Shown here piece by piece: positions 45,438 through 54,707 of a stretch of DNA of 64,000 bases. The notes under the pieces are model-generated. The model saw nothing but the letters and a program-made list of their open reading frames with translations, searched no databases and was not told the DNA's origin. How positions within the stretch are numbered: position 1 is the first letter of the stretch; every line of letters starts with the position of its first letter. The position numbers were made by a program, and so were the translations under genes. This DNA comes from Streptococcus respiraculi (GTDB lineage: Bacteria > Bacillota > Bacilli > Lactobacillales > Streptococcaceae): assembly GCF_003595525.1 (NCBI RefSeq), contig NZ_CP022680.1, positions 894,001 to 958,000 of the forward strand, given 5' to 3'.

Positions 45438-45560
45438 GTTTTGACTGCGGACACTCGTTACTCGTCTTACCTCGCGCACATCGAAACGCACATACCATAT
45501 ATGTGATAGATTCATTGAAAAACAATCAGACTTAGAATGCAGTGAACAATTGTTCAGCTA

Positions 45561-45589
45561 AAAACCCAGACGGACGCGTCTAGGGTTTT
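45561..45589 (-). terminator. Terminator of the ABC ATPase gene
   Basis: AAAACCC(T/A)AGACG and CGTCTAGGGTTTT pair around GACG, three bases from the minus-strand stop. Confidence 0.8.
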
Positions 45590-45591
45590 CG

Positions 45592-46371
45592 TTATACAAT
45601 CGGTTTGATAAAGACTCTCTCTTCTCCTAGCGGAATCAACTCGACTTGTTGGTCGTAGAATTGGCAGAGGATGTTTGGGGTGAGAATGTCTGCTTTCGGT
45701 CCCTTTGCGAGAATTTTTCCGTCTTTTAAGAGAAGAACGTGGGTGAAAGATTGGGTGATTTCTTCTGCGTGGTGGGTGACGGAGATGATAGCAGGTGCCT
45801 TTGGGAGTTTGCAGATTTGCTCAATATGCTTGAGCAGGCGCTCGCGGGCTAGCAGGTCGAGCCCAACAGTTGCCTCATCTAAAATCAATAGCTCTGGCTC
45901 TTCCATGAGACTGCGGGCAATGAGGAGCAATTGGCGCTCCCCTTGAGAGAGACTGGCATAGGTTCGCCCGATGAGATGTTCTGCATCTATTTGTCGCAAC
46001 ATGTCCTTGGCTTGATTTAACTCCGTTTCCTCGTATTCGCGGTAGAGAATGGAGGACTTGTATTTGCCAGTGAGGACGATTTGTTCGGCAGAGAGGTCGG
46101 TCGGAAAGCGTTCAGCTAGGAAAGAGCCGACAATCCCGATTTTTGTCCGTAAGGTCGGAATATCGCCCTTACCAAATTCGATACCTAGAACACTCAATTC
46201 TCCAGAACTCTTCCAAAATTCGGCTGTTAGAATCCGCAACAAGGTGGACTTGCCTGCCCCGTTGAGTCCGAGAATAGCCCATTGCTCGCCAGCCCTGTAT
46301 TCCCAAGACAGACTATCTAAAATCGTTTTGCCCTGTCTGCGGTAGGAAAGTTTCTGCATGGAAAGAATCAT
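45592..46371 (-). CDS. ABC transporter ATP-binding protein (YlmA-like), solitary
   Basis: The 259-aa ATPase has Walker A GLNGAGKST, signature LSQGERQLLLIARSL, Walker B LLILDEATVGLD and the switch His in SVTHHAEEI. The sequence is closest to the YlmA/ModF-like solitary ATPases. No permease gene is adjacent, so it serves another transporter or a soluble process. The ATG follows AGAGGTACGAT and a terminator follows the stop. Confidence 0.88.
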   Translation of the reverse strand: MILSMQKLSYRRQGKTILDSLSWEYRAGEQWAILGLNGAGKSTLLRILTAEFWKSSGELSVLGIEFGKGDIPTLRTKIGIVGSFLAERFPTDLSAEQIVLTGKYKSSILYREYEETELNQAKDMLRQIDAEHLIGRTYASLSQGERQLLLIARSLMEEPELLILDEATVGLDLLARERLLKHIEQICKLPKAPAIISVTHHAEEITQSFTHVLLLKDGKILAKGPKADILTPNILCQFYDQQVELIPLGEERVFIKPIV

Positions 46372-46428
46372 ATCGTACCTCTTTTCGTATTATTTCTACC
46401 ATTATATCATAGAAATAAGGAACAAGGC

Positions 46429-47208
46429 TTACAGGTGTTTAGCGATAAATGCTCGAATCGTTTTGTCAAATAAGAGTCCGAAAGAGGTTGGGTTTTCAGT
46501 ATCCTCGGTTGAGGCATTAGCGATACCAATCAATTCTCCGTCCTTGTTAAAGAGGGGTGATCCTGAGGATCCGCTAGCAATCAGTGCATCATAGGTCAGG
46601 AAGTTGCCATCAATCTCTTTAATTGTACCATGGCTGTCCCATAAGGTGCCACGTTCCTTATCTCCTGGATAACCAACGGCGCGAACGAAGTCTGAGACTT
46701 TGGTCTTGTTTACCGTTTCAAGACTGGCCATCTTTTGAATCTTAATGTGGCTGAGCGCCTTGTTTTCTGTAATTGGCGTTTTGAGCTTGATGATACCCAC
46801 ATCCATGCTTTCATCTTCTGGAGCAATCAGTTCCTTGACAGGAAGATCAATTGTTTTTCCATCTGTACCAATGACTCGGACAGCAGCCTCGTCGGCATTT
46901 TTAAAGGGGATGACCACATGACGATTGGTCAGAAGTGTATCAGGTGTGAGGAAGGTCGCTGTCCCAAATCCAGGTTTGTCTGTTGTTGTTTTGACCAAGG
47001 CAATACCGTTGTAGCTACTTGTCGCAATATCCGTAATCTGCTTACGACGACTTTCAGCAGTTTCTTTGGTCTCTTTTGATGTTATTTGTTGCGTGCTTTT
47101 AGGAGCAGGTGTCGTTTTTTTCTGAGTGGTACAACCCGCTAGGGCAAATCCTCCTGCTGATAGGAGGACTCCAAGCACGAGGAGCTGCGATAGTCGATTT
47201 TGTTTCAT
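46429..47208 (-). CDS. Trypsin/V8-like serine protease lipoprotein
   Basis: The 259-aa protein has a lipoprotein signal ending in LAGC (Cys25) and a Thr/Lys/Glu-rich tether. The chymotrypsin-fold domain carries the triad: LLTNRHVV (His), ESMDVGIIKL (Asp) and ASGSSGSPLF (Ser). It is closest to glutamyl endopeptidase/V8 and stress-protease-like enzymes. It should be anchored on the outer membrane face. AAAGGAG precedes the ATG. Its target is unknown. Confidence 0.9.
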   Translation of the reverse strand: MKQNRLSQLLVLGVLLSAGGFALAGCTTQKKTTPAPKSTQQITSKETKETAESRRKQITDIATSSYNGIALVKTTTDKPGFGTATFLTPDTLLTNRHVVIPFKNADEAAVRVIGTDGKTIDLPVKELIAPEDESMDVGIIKLKTPITENKALSHIKIQKMASLETVNKTKVSDFVRAVGYPGDKERGTLWDSHGTIKEIDGNFLTYDALIASGSSGSPLFNKDGELIGIANASTEDTENPTSFGLLFDKTIRAFIAKHL

Positions 47209-47376
47209 GTTGTTTCTCCTTTCGGGGTATTGAATAATGATAGTCTTATCATATCAAATACATCTCACGAACACCTATCCCCCATCTGAGCTTTGTCTGT
47301 TTTTTGTCAACTGTTGAACCACTCAAGTAAATTTGCAGTCTTTAGTCACATCTAAGTGACAAACTTTCTCAAAACA

Positions 47377-47385
47377 TGGTATAAT
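47377..47385 (+). promoter_or_regulatory. Extended -10 promoter of the CorC-like gene
   Basis: TGGTATAAT, 37 bp before ATG 47423. No good -35 is present. Confidence 0.55.
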
Positions 47386-47422
47386 GGTTCTATTATATAT
47401 TTTTATAGGAGACACATACATC

Positions 47423-48781
47423 ATGGAAGACCCTGGTAGTCAGACCATTCATTTACAAATTTTATTATTGCTCTTGTTGACCTTGCTCAATGCCTTTTTC
47501 TCAGCTTCTGAGATGGCCTTGGTTTCCCTCAACCGTTCCCGTGTGGAACAAAAAGCAGCTGAGGGAGAAAAGAAATTTATTCGCTTATTAAACGTCCTTG
47601 AAAACCCCAATCATTTTCTATCGACTATTCAGGTCGGAATCACTTTTATCAGTATCTTGTCAGGTGCGAGCTTGGCAGGTGATTTAGGTGCTGTATTTGC
47701 TGGTTGGTTGGGGAATTCTGCGACGGCACAGACTGCTGGCTACTGGCTTGCGCTCGCCTTGTTGACCTTCATTTCCATCGTCCTTGGTGAACTCTATCCT
47801 AAGCGCATTGCCATGAACATGAAAGAAAATCTGGCGGTTATCTCTGCTCCCATTATCATCTTTTTGGGCAAGATTGTCAGTCCCTTTGTTTGGCTTTTGT
47901 CTGCTGCGACTAATCTCATCAGTCGGATGACACCGATGCAGTTTGATGATGCTGATGAAAAGATGACCCGTGATGAGATCGAGTACATTTTGACCACCCA
48001 GAGTGAGGAAACCCTAGACGCTGATGAAATTGAAATGTTGCAAGGGATTTTTGCACTGGATGAAATGGTGGCGCGTGAGGTGATGGTGCCGCGAACGGAC
48101 GCTTTCATGGTCGATATTGAAGAAGATACGGCAACGATTATGGCCGATATTCTCAAGCAGAATTTTTCACGGATTCCAGTTTATGATGGCGACAAGGACA
48201 ATATTATCGGTTTGATTCATACCAAGCGGATTTTGGCAGAAGGCTTTGAGAACGGCTTTGAAAATCTCAATATCCGTCGTATCATGCAGGAACCCCTCTT
48301 TGTACCAGAGACGATTTTTGTTGATGATTTGTTAAAAGCGCTTCGCAATACCCAAAATCAAATGGCCATTTTACTCGATGAGTACGGTGGTGTGGCAGGG
48401 ATTGTCACCCTTGAAGACTTGTTAGAAGAAATTGTTGGGGAAATCGATGATGAGACAGATAAAACAGAAGTCTTTGTCCGAGAAATCGCAGAGCATACCT
48501 ACATTGTTCAGGGAAATATGACCTTGAATGACTTCAATGAGCACTTTGATACGGAGCTAGAAAGCGATGATGTAGACACGATTGCAGGATTCTATCTGAC
48601 AGGTCTTGGAACCATTCCAAGTCAGGAAGAAAAAGAAGCCTACGAAGTGGATAACCACGGCTACCACTTAGTTATGATCAATGATAAGGTCAAAAATGGC
48701 CGTGTGACCAAGCTCAAACTCCTCATCACACCGCTTGCAGTAGAAGAAGACGTAAAAGATAAAAAAGAAAAGAAAGACTGA
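47423..48781 (+). CDS. CNNM/CorC family membrane protein (hemolysin C-like)
   Basis: The 452-aa protein has an N-terminal DUF21/CNNM membrane domain (four helices in residues 8-190, with LLNAFFSASEMALVSLNRSR), a CBS pair (about 215-340, REVMVPRTDAFMVDIEE, DEYGGVAGIVTLEDLLEEIVGEI) and a C-terminal CorC_HlyC domain. The family exports or controls Mg2+ and other cations; hemolysin is a historical name. ATG 47423 follows AGGAGACACATACATC. Confidence 0.92.
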   Translation: MEDPGSQTIHLQILLLLLLTLLNAFFSASEMALVSLNRSRVEQKAAEGEKKFIRLLNVLENPNHFLSTIQVGITFISILSGASLAGDLGAVFAGWLGNSATAQTAGYWLALALLTFISIVLGELYPKRIAMNMKENLAVISAPIIIFLGKIVSPFVWLLSAATNLISRMTPMQFDDADEKMTRDEIEYILTTQSEETLDADEIEMLQGIFALDEMVAREVMVPRTDAFMVDIEEDTATIMADILKQNFSRIPVYDGDKDNIIGLIHTKRILAEGFENGFENLNIRRIMQEPLFVPETIFVDDLLKALRNTQNQMAILLDEYGGVAGIVTLEDLLEEIVGEIDDETDKTEVFVREIAEHTYIVQGNMTLNDFNEHFDTELESDDVDTIAGFYLTGLGTIPSQEEKEAYEVDNHGYHLVMINDKVKNGRVTKLKLLITPLAVEEDVKDKKEKKD

Positions 48782-48799
48782 GCCGTGGCTTAGTCTTTT
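48773..48799 (+). terminator. Terminator of the CorC-like gene
   Basis: AAAGACTGAGCC-GT-GGCTTAGTCTTTT overlaps the stop codon. Confidence 0.85.
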
Positions 48800-48987
48800 A
48801 AAATCAAACTCTGACCGTATGTAGACAAAAAATGGAGATACTTTCTTAGGTAGTGCGGACGCAAGTAAACTTTAAAGCAGTTTCAATTACTTATTTTTGA
48901 GCCTAAGATCCAAAAATCCTACTGTAGATTTGATAAACTATGAAAGGAGTTCTTCTGCAAGAATATTTTTCATCTTCACAATCCTTC

Positions 48988-49019
48988 ATACAAACGCTTT
49001 CCTAAATTTATGATATAAT
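48988..49019 (+). promoter_or_regulatory. pflA promoter with cre-like sequence
   Basis: TGATATAAT (49011-49019) is an extended -10. ATACAAACGCTTTCC (48988-49002) resembles the CcpA cre consensus with two deviations and covers the -35 position, which would fit carbon catabolite control of pyruvate formate-lyase activation. Confidence 0.45.
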
Positions 49020-49047
49020 AAATCTATCAAGAAGTGAGGAAGAGAGA

Positions 49048-49839
49048 ATGGAAGTAGTAGATTACAAAAATGTAACAGGTCTAGTGCATTCAACGGAGAG
49101 TTTTGGAGCGGTAGATGGTCCGGGCATTCGGTTTGTAGTATTCATGCAGGGCTGCCACATGCGTTGCCAGTATTGTCATAATCCTGACACTTGGGACTTG
49201 GTCAATCCTGCGGCAACTGAGCGGACGGCAGAAGATGTGCTCAATGAAGCCATTCGCTACAAGGGCTTCTGGGGAAAAGAAGGAGGTATTACCGTATCAG
49301 GTGGAGAAGCGACCATTCAGATTGACTTTTTGATTGCCCTGTTTACGCTAGCAAAAGAAAAGGGGATTCATACGACTCTTGATACTTGTGCTCTTACTTT
49401 CCGCAATACGCCTAAGTATTTAGAAAAATATGCTAAGCTCATGGAAGTGACCGATTTGGTCTTGCTGGACATTAAGGAAATGAACCCTGACCAGCACCGC
49501 TTTGTAACGGGACATAGCAATAAGACCATTTTAGAATGCGCCCGCTACCTCTCTGATATTGGCAAGCCTGTCTGGATTCGCCATGTTTTGGTGCCAAACT
49601 TAACAGACTGTGATGAAGACTTGATTGAATTAGGGAAATTTGTTAAGACCTTGGACAACGTTGAGCGTTTTGAAGTGCTTCCTTACCATAACCTAGGTGA
49701 ATTTAAATGGCGGGAATTGGGTCGACCATACCCGTTAGAAGGAACCAAACCACCTACCAAGGCCCGCGTTGAAAATGCCAAAAACCTTATGGATACAGAA
49801 AGCTATCAGGACTACCTGAACCGTGTGCGGGGGAATTGA
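49048..49839 (+). CDS. pflA: Pyruvate formate-lyase activating enzyme
   Basis: The 263-aa radical SAM protein installs the glycyl radical on pyruvate formate-lyase. The cluster motif is CHMRCQYCHNPDTW, followed by GGITVSGGEATIQ and DLVLLDIKEMNPDQH. The N-terminal STESFGAVDGPGIRFV is typical. The pfl gene is not adjacent, as is usual in streptococci. GAGGAAGAGAGA precedes the ATG. Confidence 0.95.
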   Translation: MEVVDYKNVTGLVHSTESFGAVDGPGIRFVVFMQGCHMRCQYCHNPDTWDLVNPAATERTAEDVLNEAIRYKGFWGKEGGITVSGGEATIQIDFLIALFTLAKEKGIHTTLDTCALTFRNTPKYLEKYAKLMEVTDLVLLDIKEMNPDQHRFVTGHSNKTILECARYLSDIGKPVWIRHVLVPNLTDCDEDLIELGKFVKTLDNVERFEVLPYHNLGEFKWRELGRPYPLEGTKPPTKARVENAKNLMDTESYQDYLNRVRGN

Positions 49840-49906
49840 GGGACGCTAATCCAGTTTGAATTGAAAACGACAAGAAGAGGCTGGGCAAAAAGTCTTACAA
49901 ATAGTA

Positions 49907-49954
49907 AATGGCTTAGATTAACGTTGTCAAGAAACGTTGATTCTAAGCCATTTT
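49907..49954. terminator. Bidirectional nested terminator between pflA and pepF
   Basis: AATGGCTTAGA..AACGTT pairs with AACGTT..TCTAAGCCATTTT. An outer AGAAG-GGCTGG/CCAGCTTCTTTT stem surrounds it at about 49874-49996. It serves both converging genes. Confidence 0.8.
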
Positions 49955-50023
49955 ATATTGTTCAGTTTTTAAGAGAAAGGTCAAAAATTGAGTTTTTATC
50001 CAGCTTCTTTTAGTGTTTATATG

Positions 50024-51721
50024 TTAGAAACTCGCGTCATCCACGCTATCTAACCAGTCACTGGCTGCTTTTGTGGTTGCAAGAAGAGCACCTTCTTTGA
50101 ATGGTGATTCAAGGTTGGCTGCTGCAACGACTTGAAGGAAGGATTTTGTTCCACCTAGGTCACAGATACGAAGGTAGTCTTCCCAAGCAGTTTCGTCGTG
50201 ATCGACCTGCGTGCGTTTCCAGAATTGGAGGGCGCAGACCTGAGCAAGAGTATAGTCGATGTAGTAGAATGGGCTTGCAAAGATATGTCCCTGACGGTAC
50301 CAGAAGATGCCACGGTTAAGGGCTTCTGATTCAGAGAAATCACGGTCAGGCAGATAAAGCCCTTCTAAACGTTTCCACGTCGCCTTGCGTTCTGCTGGTG
50401 TCATGGCTGGATTTTCATAAATTTCATGTTGGAAATGATCCACAAGGACACCGTATGGCAAGAAGAGAAGAGCGCTTGCTAAGTGAGTAAACTTGTACTT
50501 ATCCACTTGGTCGTTGAAGAAGCGCTCCATCCAAGGCCAGGTCATAAATTCCATAGACATGGAGTGGATTTCACAGGTCTCATAGGTTGGCCAGATGACT
50601 TCAGGGCTTGCAATCCAGCGTGAGCGATAGACTTGGAAGGCGTGTCCAGCTTCGTGGGTCAAGACATCGATATCGCCACTTGTGCCATTGAAGTTTGAGA
50701 AGATAAATGGGCTCTTGTAGTCAGGGATATAGGTACAGTAGCCCCCGCTATCTTTACCAGTTTTTGCGACCAGGTCAAGCAGATCATGCTCAATCATAAA
50801 GTCGAAAAATTCGCCTGTTTCTGCGGACAATTCATGGTACATTTTTTGTGCTTCGCCGACGATAAAGTCAGGGTCACCTTGCGGCGTTGGATTTCCATCG
50901 AGAAATTCTAGAGCTAGGTCATAGTGTTTGAGACTTGGAACTTGAATCCGTTTTGCTTGGCGTTCGCGTAATTTTTGTACGATTGGTACGACATGCTTGA
51001 GGATTTCCTCGCGGTAGACCTTAACCATATCACGGTTGTAGTCGAAGCGATTCATTGAGACATAGCCATATTCGACATAGTCTTTAAAGCCAAGTGTATG
51101 GGCAATCTCAGTCCGCACCTTGACCAATTCATCGTAAACACGGTCGAACTCTTCTTCTTTACTTGCAAAATAAGCTGTTGAAGCGTCAGAAGCTGTCTTA
51201 CGAATCTTGCGGTCAGTCGATTGGGCAAACGGTGTCATTTGTGCGAGATTGTAGGTTTGACCCTCAAAGTCAATTTGTGCGCCAGCAATCAAGCTATTGT
51301 ACTGATCAACGAGGTCATTTTCTTTTTGGAAAAGAGGAATGGCTTCAGATGAAAAGATTTTCTGTTTGTTTTCAGCTAGCATGAAGAAGGTTTCTGGTAG
51401 AAATTCGCTTAATTCCGCACGGAATGGACACGCAAGTATCGCCTGGTAGTAGGCTGTTGTCAACTCTTCAAAGAGAGGTAGATGCTCATTCCAAAACTTG
51501 GTTTCTTCATTGTAAAATTCATCATTCATATCGATAGAATGACGAATACTCCAAAGATTCATCTGTGTGTCAATGGTTGCATTAATCTTCGTGATCTTTT
51601 TTACGCTATCAAGCGCTTCGTTTGCAGAGGGAGCTTGGCGCAATTGCTGGGTCAAGTCTGCCATCTGTTCTTTTATGAGAGCATAATCAGGGCGAGTATA
51701 GGTATAGTCTGTAAATTTCAT
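50024..51721 (-). CDS. pepF: M3 family oligoendopeptidase
   Basis: The 565-aa zinc oligopeptidase contains the HEAGHAF motif (LTHEAGHAFQVYRS) and the downstream Glu region SMEFMTWPWMERFF. It is of the pz-peptidase/PepF class that cuts peptides of about 7-17 residues in the cytosol. It is monocistronic, with GGAAAGGAAATCCCT before the ATG. A near-palindromic TTGAAAACGTTTTGCAA lies 43 bp upstream. Confidence 0.92.
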   Translation of the reverse strand: MKFTDYTYTRPDYALIKEQMADLTQQLRQAPSANEALDSVKKITKINATIDTQMNLWSIRHSIDMNDEFYNEETKFWNEHLPLFEELTTAYYQAILACPFRAELSEFLPETFFMLAENKQKIFSSEAIPLFQKENDLVDQYNSLIAGAQIDFEGQTYNLAQMTPFAQSTDRKIRKTASDASTAYFASKEEEFDRVYDELVKVRTEIAHTLGFKDYVEYGYVSMNRFDYNRDMVKVYREEILKHVVPIVQKLRERQAKRIQVPSLKHYDLALEFLDGNPTPQGDPDFIVGEAQKMYHELSAETGEFFDFMIEHDLLDLVAKTGKDSGGYCTYIPDYKSPFIFSNFNGTSGDIDVLTHEAGHAFQVYRSRWIASPEVIWPTYETCEIHSMSMEFMTWPWMERFFNDQVDKYKFTHLASALLFLPYGVLVDHFQHEIYENPAMTPAERKATWKRLEGLYLPDRDFSESEALNRGIFWYRQGHIFASPFYYIDYTLAQVCALQFWKRTQVDHDETAWEDYLRICDLGGTKSFLQVVAAANLESPFKEGALLATTKAASDWLDSVDDASF

Positions 51722-51763
51722 AGGGATTTCCTTTCCATTGTTCTACCTACTATCTTACCCTTT

Positions 51764-51780
51764 TTGAAAACGTTTTGCAA
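51764..51780. promoter_or_regulatory. cre-like palindrome between pepF and ppaC
   Basis: TTGAAAACGTTTTGCAA is a CcpA-cre-like sequence with one extra base relative to the consensus. It lies in the divergent pepF-ppaC region, so it could affect either gene. Confidence 0.4.
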
Positions 51781-51798
51781 ATCTTCTAGAAAGAATGT

Positions 51799-51827
51799 TT
51801 CACAAGTGCCTGAAAATATGCTAAAAT
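51799..51827 (+). promoter_or_regulatory. Promoter of ppaC
   Basis: TTCACA, a 17-bp spacer and TAAAAT with a TGC extension, 32 bp before ATG 51859. Confidence 0.65.
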
Positions 51828-51858
51828 AGAATGAATAATGCTTAAAGAGGTAAGATAC

Positions 51859-52794
51859 ATGTCTAAATTTTTAGTTTTTGGTCACCAAAATCCGGATACA
51901 GATGCGATCGCATCTTCGTATGGCTGGGCGTATTTGGAGCGTGAAGCCTTTGGTCGTGATGCGGAAAACGTAGCTCTTGGCACGCCAAATGAAGAAACAG
52001 CCTTTGCTCTTAATTATTTTGGTGTAGTAGCACCGCGCGTGGTAGAATCTGCAAAAGCAGAAGGTGTGGCGCAAGTCATCTTGACAGACCACAATGAGTT
52101 TCAACAGTCTATTTCTGACATCAAGGAAGTAGAAGTAGTAGCAGTTATCGACCACCACCGCGTGGCAAACTTTGAGACAGCAAATCCTCTTTATATGCGT
52201 TTAGAGCCAGTTGGATCAGCTTCATCAATCGTTTACCGTGCTTTCAAAGAAAATGATCTCACACCGCCAAAAGAAGTGGCAGGGATGCTCTTGTCTGGTT
52301 TGATTTCAGATACCTTGTTGCTCAAATCTCCAACGACTCATGCAAGCGACCCACAAGTGGCTGCAGAATTGGCAGAAATCGCAGGGGTGAACTTGGAAGA
52401 ATACGGTCTTGCCATGTTGAAAGCAGGTACAAACCTTGCTAGTAAAACAGCAGATGAATTGATTGACATTGATGCTAAAACCTTTGAACTAAATGGCAAT
52501 GCCGTTCGTGTAGCGCAGGTTAATACAGTTGATATTGCTGAAGTCTTGGAACGCCAAGCAGAAATTGAAGCAGCGATTGAAAAAGCAAGCAGCGAAAATG
52601 GCTACTCGGACTTTGTCTTGATGATTACCGATATCGTCAACTCAAACTCAGAAATCCTAGCACTCGGACAAAACATGGATAAGGTTGAAGCAGCCTTTAA
52701 CTTCATCCTTGAAAATAATCATGCTTTCTTAGCTGGAGCCGTATCTCGTAAAAAACAAGTGGTGCCTCAGTTGACAGACAGCTTTAACAACTAA
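51859..52794 (+). CDS. ppaC: Manganese-dependent inorganic pyrophosphatase
   Basis: The 311-aa DHH-family enzyme hydrolyses pyrophosphate to phosphate and drives biosynthesis. The metal motifs are [34 protein letters not shown] (DHH) and the C-terminal [10 protein letters not shown] (substrate Arg/Lys). ATG 51859 follows AAAGAGGTAAGATAC; the ATG at 51838 lacks a binding site. Confidence 0.96.
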   Translation: MSKFLVFGHQNPDTDAIASSYGWAYLEREAFGRDAENVALGTPNEETAFALNYFGVVAPRVVESAKAEGVAQVILTDHNEFQQSISDIKEVEVVAVIDHHRVANFETANPLYMRLEPVGSASSIVYRAFKENDLTPPKEVAGMLLSGLISDTLLLKSPTTHASDPQVAAELAEIAGVNLEEYGLAMLKAGTNLASKTADELIDIDAKTFELNGNAVRVAQVNTVDIAEVLERQAEIEAAIEKASSENGYSDFVLMITDIVNSNSEILALGQNMDKVEAAFNFILENNHAFLAGAVSRKKQVVPQLTDSFNN

Positions 52795-52915
52795 TACTCT
52801 TTGAACATCAAACTCATACTTCGTTAACTCGTCTTAAAGAACCAGTAATTCTATTTACGACTTCGTTGTCGAGTCTGAATTTGCTTTTCTTTGAGTATAG
52901 GCGATTTACATAAAC

Positions 52916-52949
52916 AAAGTCCTATTTGGTCTACCAAATAGGACTTTTT
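52916..52949 (+). terminator. Terminator of ppaC
   Basis: AAAGTCCTATTTGG-TCTA-CCAAATAGGACTTTTT, a 14-bp perfect stem that ends six bases before the -10 of the next gene. Confidence 0.9.
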
Positions 52950-52952
52950 GTG

Positions 52953-52961
52953 TGGTATAAT
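52953..52961 (+). promoter_or_regulatory. Extended -10 promoter of the DUF1803 gene, predicting a leaderless transcript
   Basis: TGGTATAAT is followed by AATCTC and then ATG 52968. The predicted start site is the A of the ATG and there is no Shine-Dalgarno sequence. Confidence 0.6.
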
Positions 52962-52967
52962 AATCTC

Positions 52968-53645
52968 ATGATTAAAGTGTATCATCCTAGTAAGTTAACC
53001 CGTTCACGTTTTTTTCAAGATCTCATTCAGTATTTGGACCAGCATAGTGATGTGACCCTGCGACAGATTAAAAAAGAGTTTGCTACAGTCGCAACGGTTG
53101 ATCGGCAATTGGACCGCTTTATTCAAGCAGGTTATATTCGCAGGCAGAATCGCCGCTATACCAATGCCTTTTCTTACTTGACGAGCTTAGAGGACTTGAG
53201 GCTAGACCAAGAAATCTTTGTTGAGACGACCAGTCCGATTTTTGAGGAATTAAGCCGTGCAACCTTTACAGTTGCAACAAGCAATTCCACCAACAAGGTC
53301 ATCATCGAGGAAGAAGTTGATGCGCTTCGGGAGCGCTTGACCTTGTCATCTTATTTTTACAAGTTGTCCAACCAGCTTCCTTTATCAAGGGAGCAAGAAG
53401 CTCTTTATCAGCTCTTGGGCGATGTCAATCAGGACTATGCGATGAAGTATATGACCACCTTTTTGTTAAAATTTGCACGAAAAGAAAGGGTCATCCAACG
53501 GCGGACAGATATTTTTGTCAGAGCCTTAGAAATCCTAGGATTCATCAAAGAAATCGAGGCGCAGACCTATATTCTGACGATGGGATTGGAGAAGGAAAAT
53601 CTGCTATTTGTCTTTCCAAAAGATTGTTCTTTTTCGGAAATATAA
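52968..53645 (+). CDS. DUF1803 family protein
   Basis: The 225-aa cytosolic protein matches the streptococcal/lactococcal DUF1803 family: IKVYHPSKLTRSRFFQDLIQYL, DVTLRQIKKEFATV and RQLDRFIQAGYIRRQNRRY look like a winged-helix start. The rest is helical. No function is known. The family N-terminus and the promoter both favour ATG 52968, giving a leaderless message. Confidence 0.8.
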   Translation: MIKVYHPSKLTRSRFFQDLIQYLDQHSDVTLRQIKKEFATVATVDRQLDRFIQAGYIRRQNRRYTNAFSYLTSLEDLRLDQEIFVETTSPIFEELSRATFTVATSNSTNKVIIEEEVDALRERLTLSSYFYKLSNQLPLSREQEALYQLLGDVNQDYAMKYMTTFLLKFARKERVIQRRTDIFVRALEILGFIKEIEAQTYILTMGLEKENLLFVFPKDCSFSEI

Positions 53646-53768
53646 AACTAAAATAGTAAATAATTTCTTGGTAGTACTGATTTTTAGCATTTTAGATGTA
53701 ATTTAAAACATAGCTATAAATGGGATGAGAGCTACAAAATAGTATTTTTATTCACTTTATACAGTTAA

Positions 53769-53804
53769 AAAACGACAATTCATCGAATACAGAATTGTCG
53801 TTTT
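53769..53804. terminator. Terminator downstream of the small membrane protein gene
   Basis: AAAACGACAATTC and GAATTGTCGTTTT form a 13-bp stem with a ten-base loop and U-rich flanks on both strands. It abuts the minus-strand stop at 53808. Confidence 0.8.
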
Positions 53805-53807
53805 GGT

Positions 53808-54065
53808 TTATACTTTTTTGTAAAAGCTATATAAACAGTAACTAAAAGTTAGTATTATATTAGTTACCATACAAATGAATGGTAGAGGACTGGATCTTAC
53901 AATATTTAAGTCACTAGCAAACCCAATTAAAATTTGATTTAGTACAGAAATAGATAAAATACTGAATAAAACTATTTGAATTAAGGAACTATTTATCTTT
54001 CCTATTATGATGATAATAGTTATAAAAAGACAGAGTAATTGAATTAAATTAAAATAAATTTCCAT
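53808..54065 (-). CDS. Small hydrophobic membrane protein, candidate immunity partner
   Basis: The 85-aa protein has three predicted transmembrane helices (FNLIQLLCLFITIIIIIG, IVLFSILSISVLNQILIG, FICMVTNIILTFSYCLYSF) and few charged residues. It begins three bases after the secreted DUF2599-like gene and shares its AT-rich composition. I do not recognise the family. Small membrane proteins in this position often protect against a co-encoded secreted toxin; that role is only inferred here. Confidence 0.6.
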   Translation of the reverse strand: MEIYFNLIQLLCLFITIIIIIGKINSSLIQIVLFSILSISVLNQILIGFASDLNIVRSSPLPFICMVTNIILTFSYCLYSFYKKV

Positions 54066-54067
54066 AA

Positions 54068-54670
54068 CTAAGGATTACAACCATGAGCGATAACACTGGT
54101 TAAATTCGTATCGGTTCTCCAAGGTTCGATATTCCATGGATTTTTTAATCTTCCAATAGTAAATGCATGGCATAAGAATTGTACTTCCATGGAAGCAGTA
54201 TTTTTCCAATTCGGACTCGAACTATGACGGGCTTTCAATAATCTAAAAGCATTCGAAAAGTTAGCAGCTTTTGCATTTGGGTTTTCTCCACCAATGAACA
54301 TAGCAGCGGGATAAAAATAACAACTTAATGTGATGCCATCAGAGCGTTTTACCCATCCTGTGTTACTTTTGAAATAGCCACTATGACTGTTTGCTCGTTC
54401 ATACTGAGCAGCTTGATAATATAATTTAAATTCTTGAATATCTTTTTCTGTAATTACCACATCTTTTATAGCACTACATTGCCCAGTATTAGATACTGAA
54501 TGGGCTAATGTTAATATTTGAGTAATATGTTCATCATTCATGTCCTGTTCGAAGCTGCTACTATATGTAGAAGTATCGTTTGCAAAAACAGGTTGAGAAA
54601 CTATAGCAGATAAAGAAACGAGGGATAAAACAATTAAAAATGTAGGCAAAGATTTTTTTAAGAATTTCAT
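54068..54670 (-). CDS. Secreted DUF2599-like protein
   Basis: The 200-aa protein has a clear signal peptide (KSLPTFLIVLSLVSLSAIVSQPVFA, cleavage before NDT). The C-terminal half (GWVKRSDGITLSCYFYP, NWKNTASMEVQFLCHA, KNPWNIEPWRTD, HGCNP) fits the DUF2599 family of secreted Gram-positive proteins as I remember it. Four Cys in the mature part could form disulfides. It is AT-rich and isolated among repeats. A 7-mer tandem repeat lies about 40 bp upstream. The function of the family is not established. Confidence 0.65.
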   Translation of the reverse strand: MKFLKKSLPTFLIVLSLVSLSAIVSQPVFANDTSTYSSSFEQDMNDEHITQILTLAHSVSNTGQCSAIKDVVITEKDIQEFKLYYQAAQYERANSHSGYFKSNTGWVKRSDGITLSCYFYPAAMFIGGENPNAKAANFSNAFRLLKARHSSSPNWKNTASMEVQFLCHAFTIGRLKNPWNIEPWRTDTNLTSVIAHGCNP

Positions 54671-54707
54671 TGTTATCCTACTTTCTAGTTAATATAAAAA
54701 TATAAGT

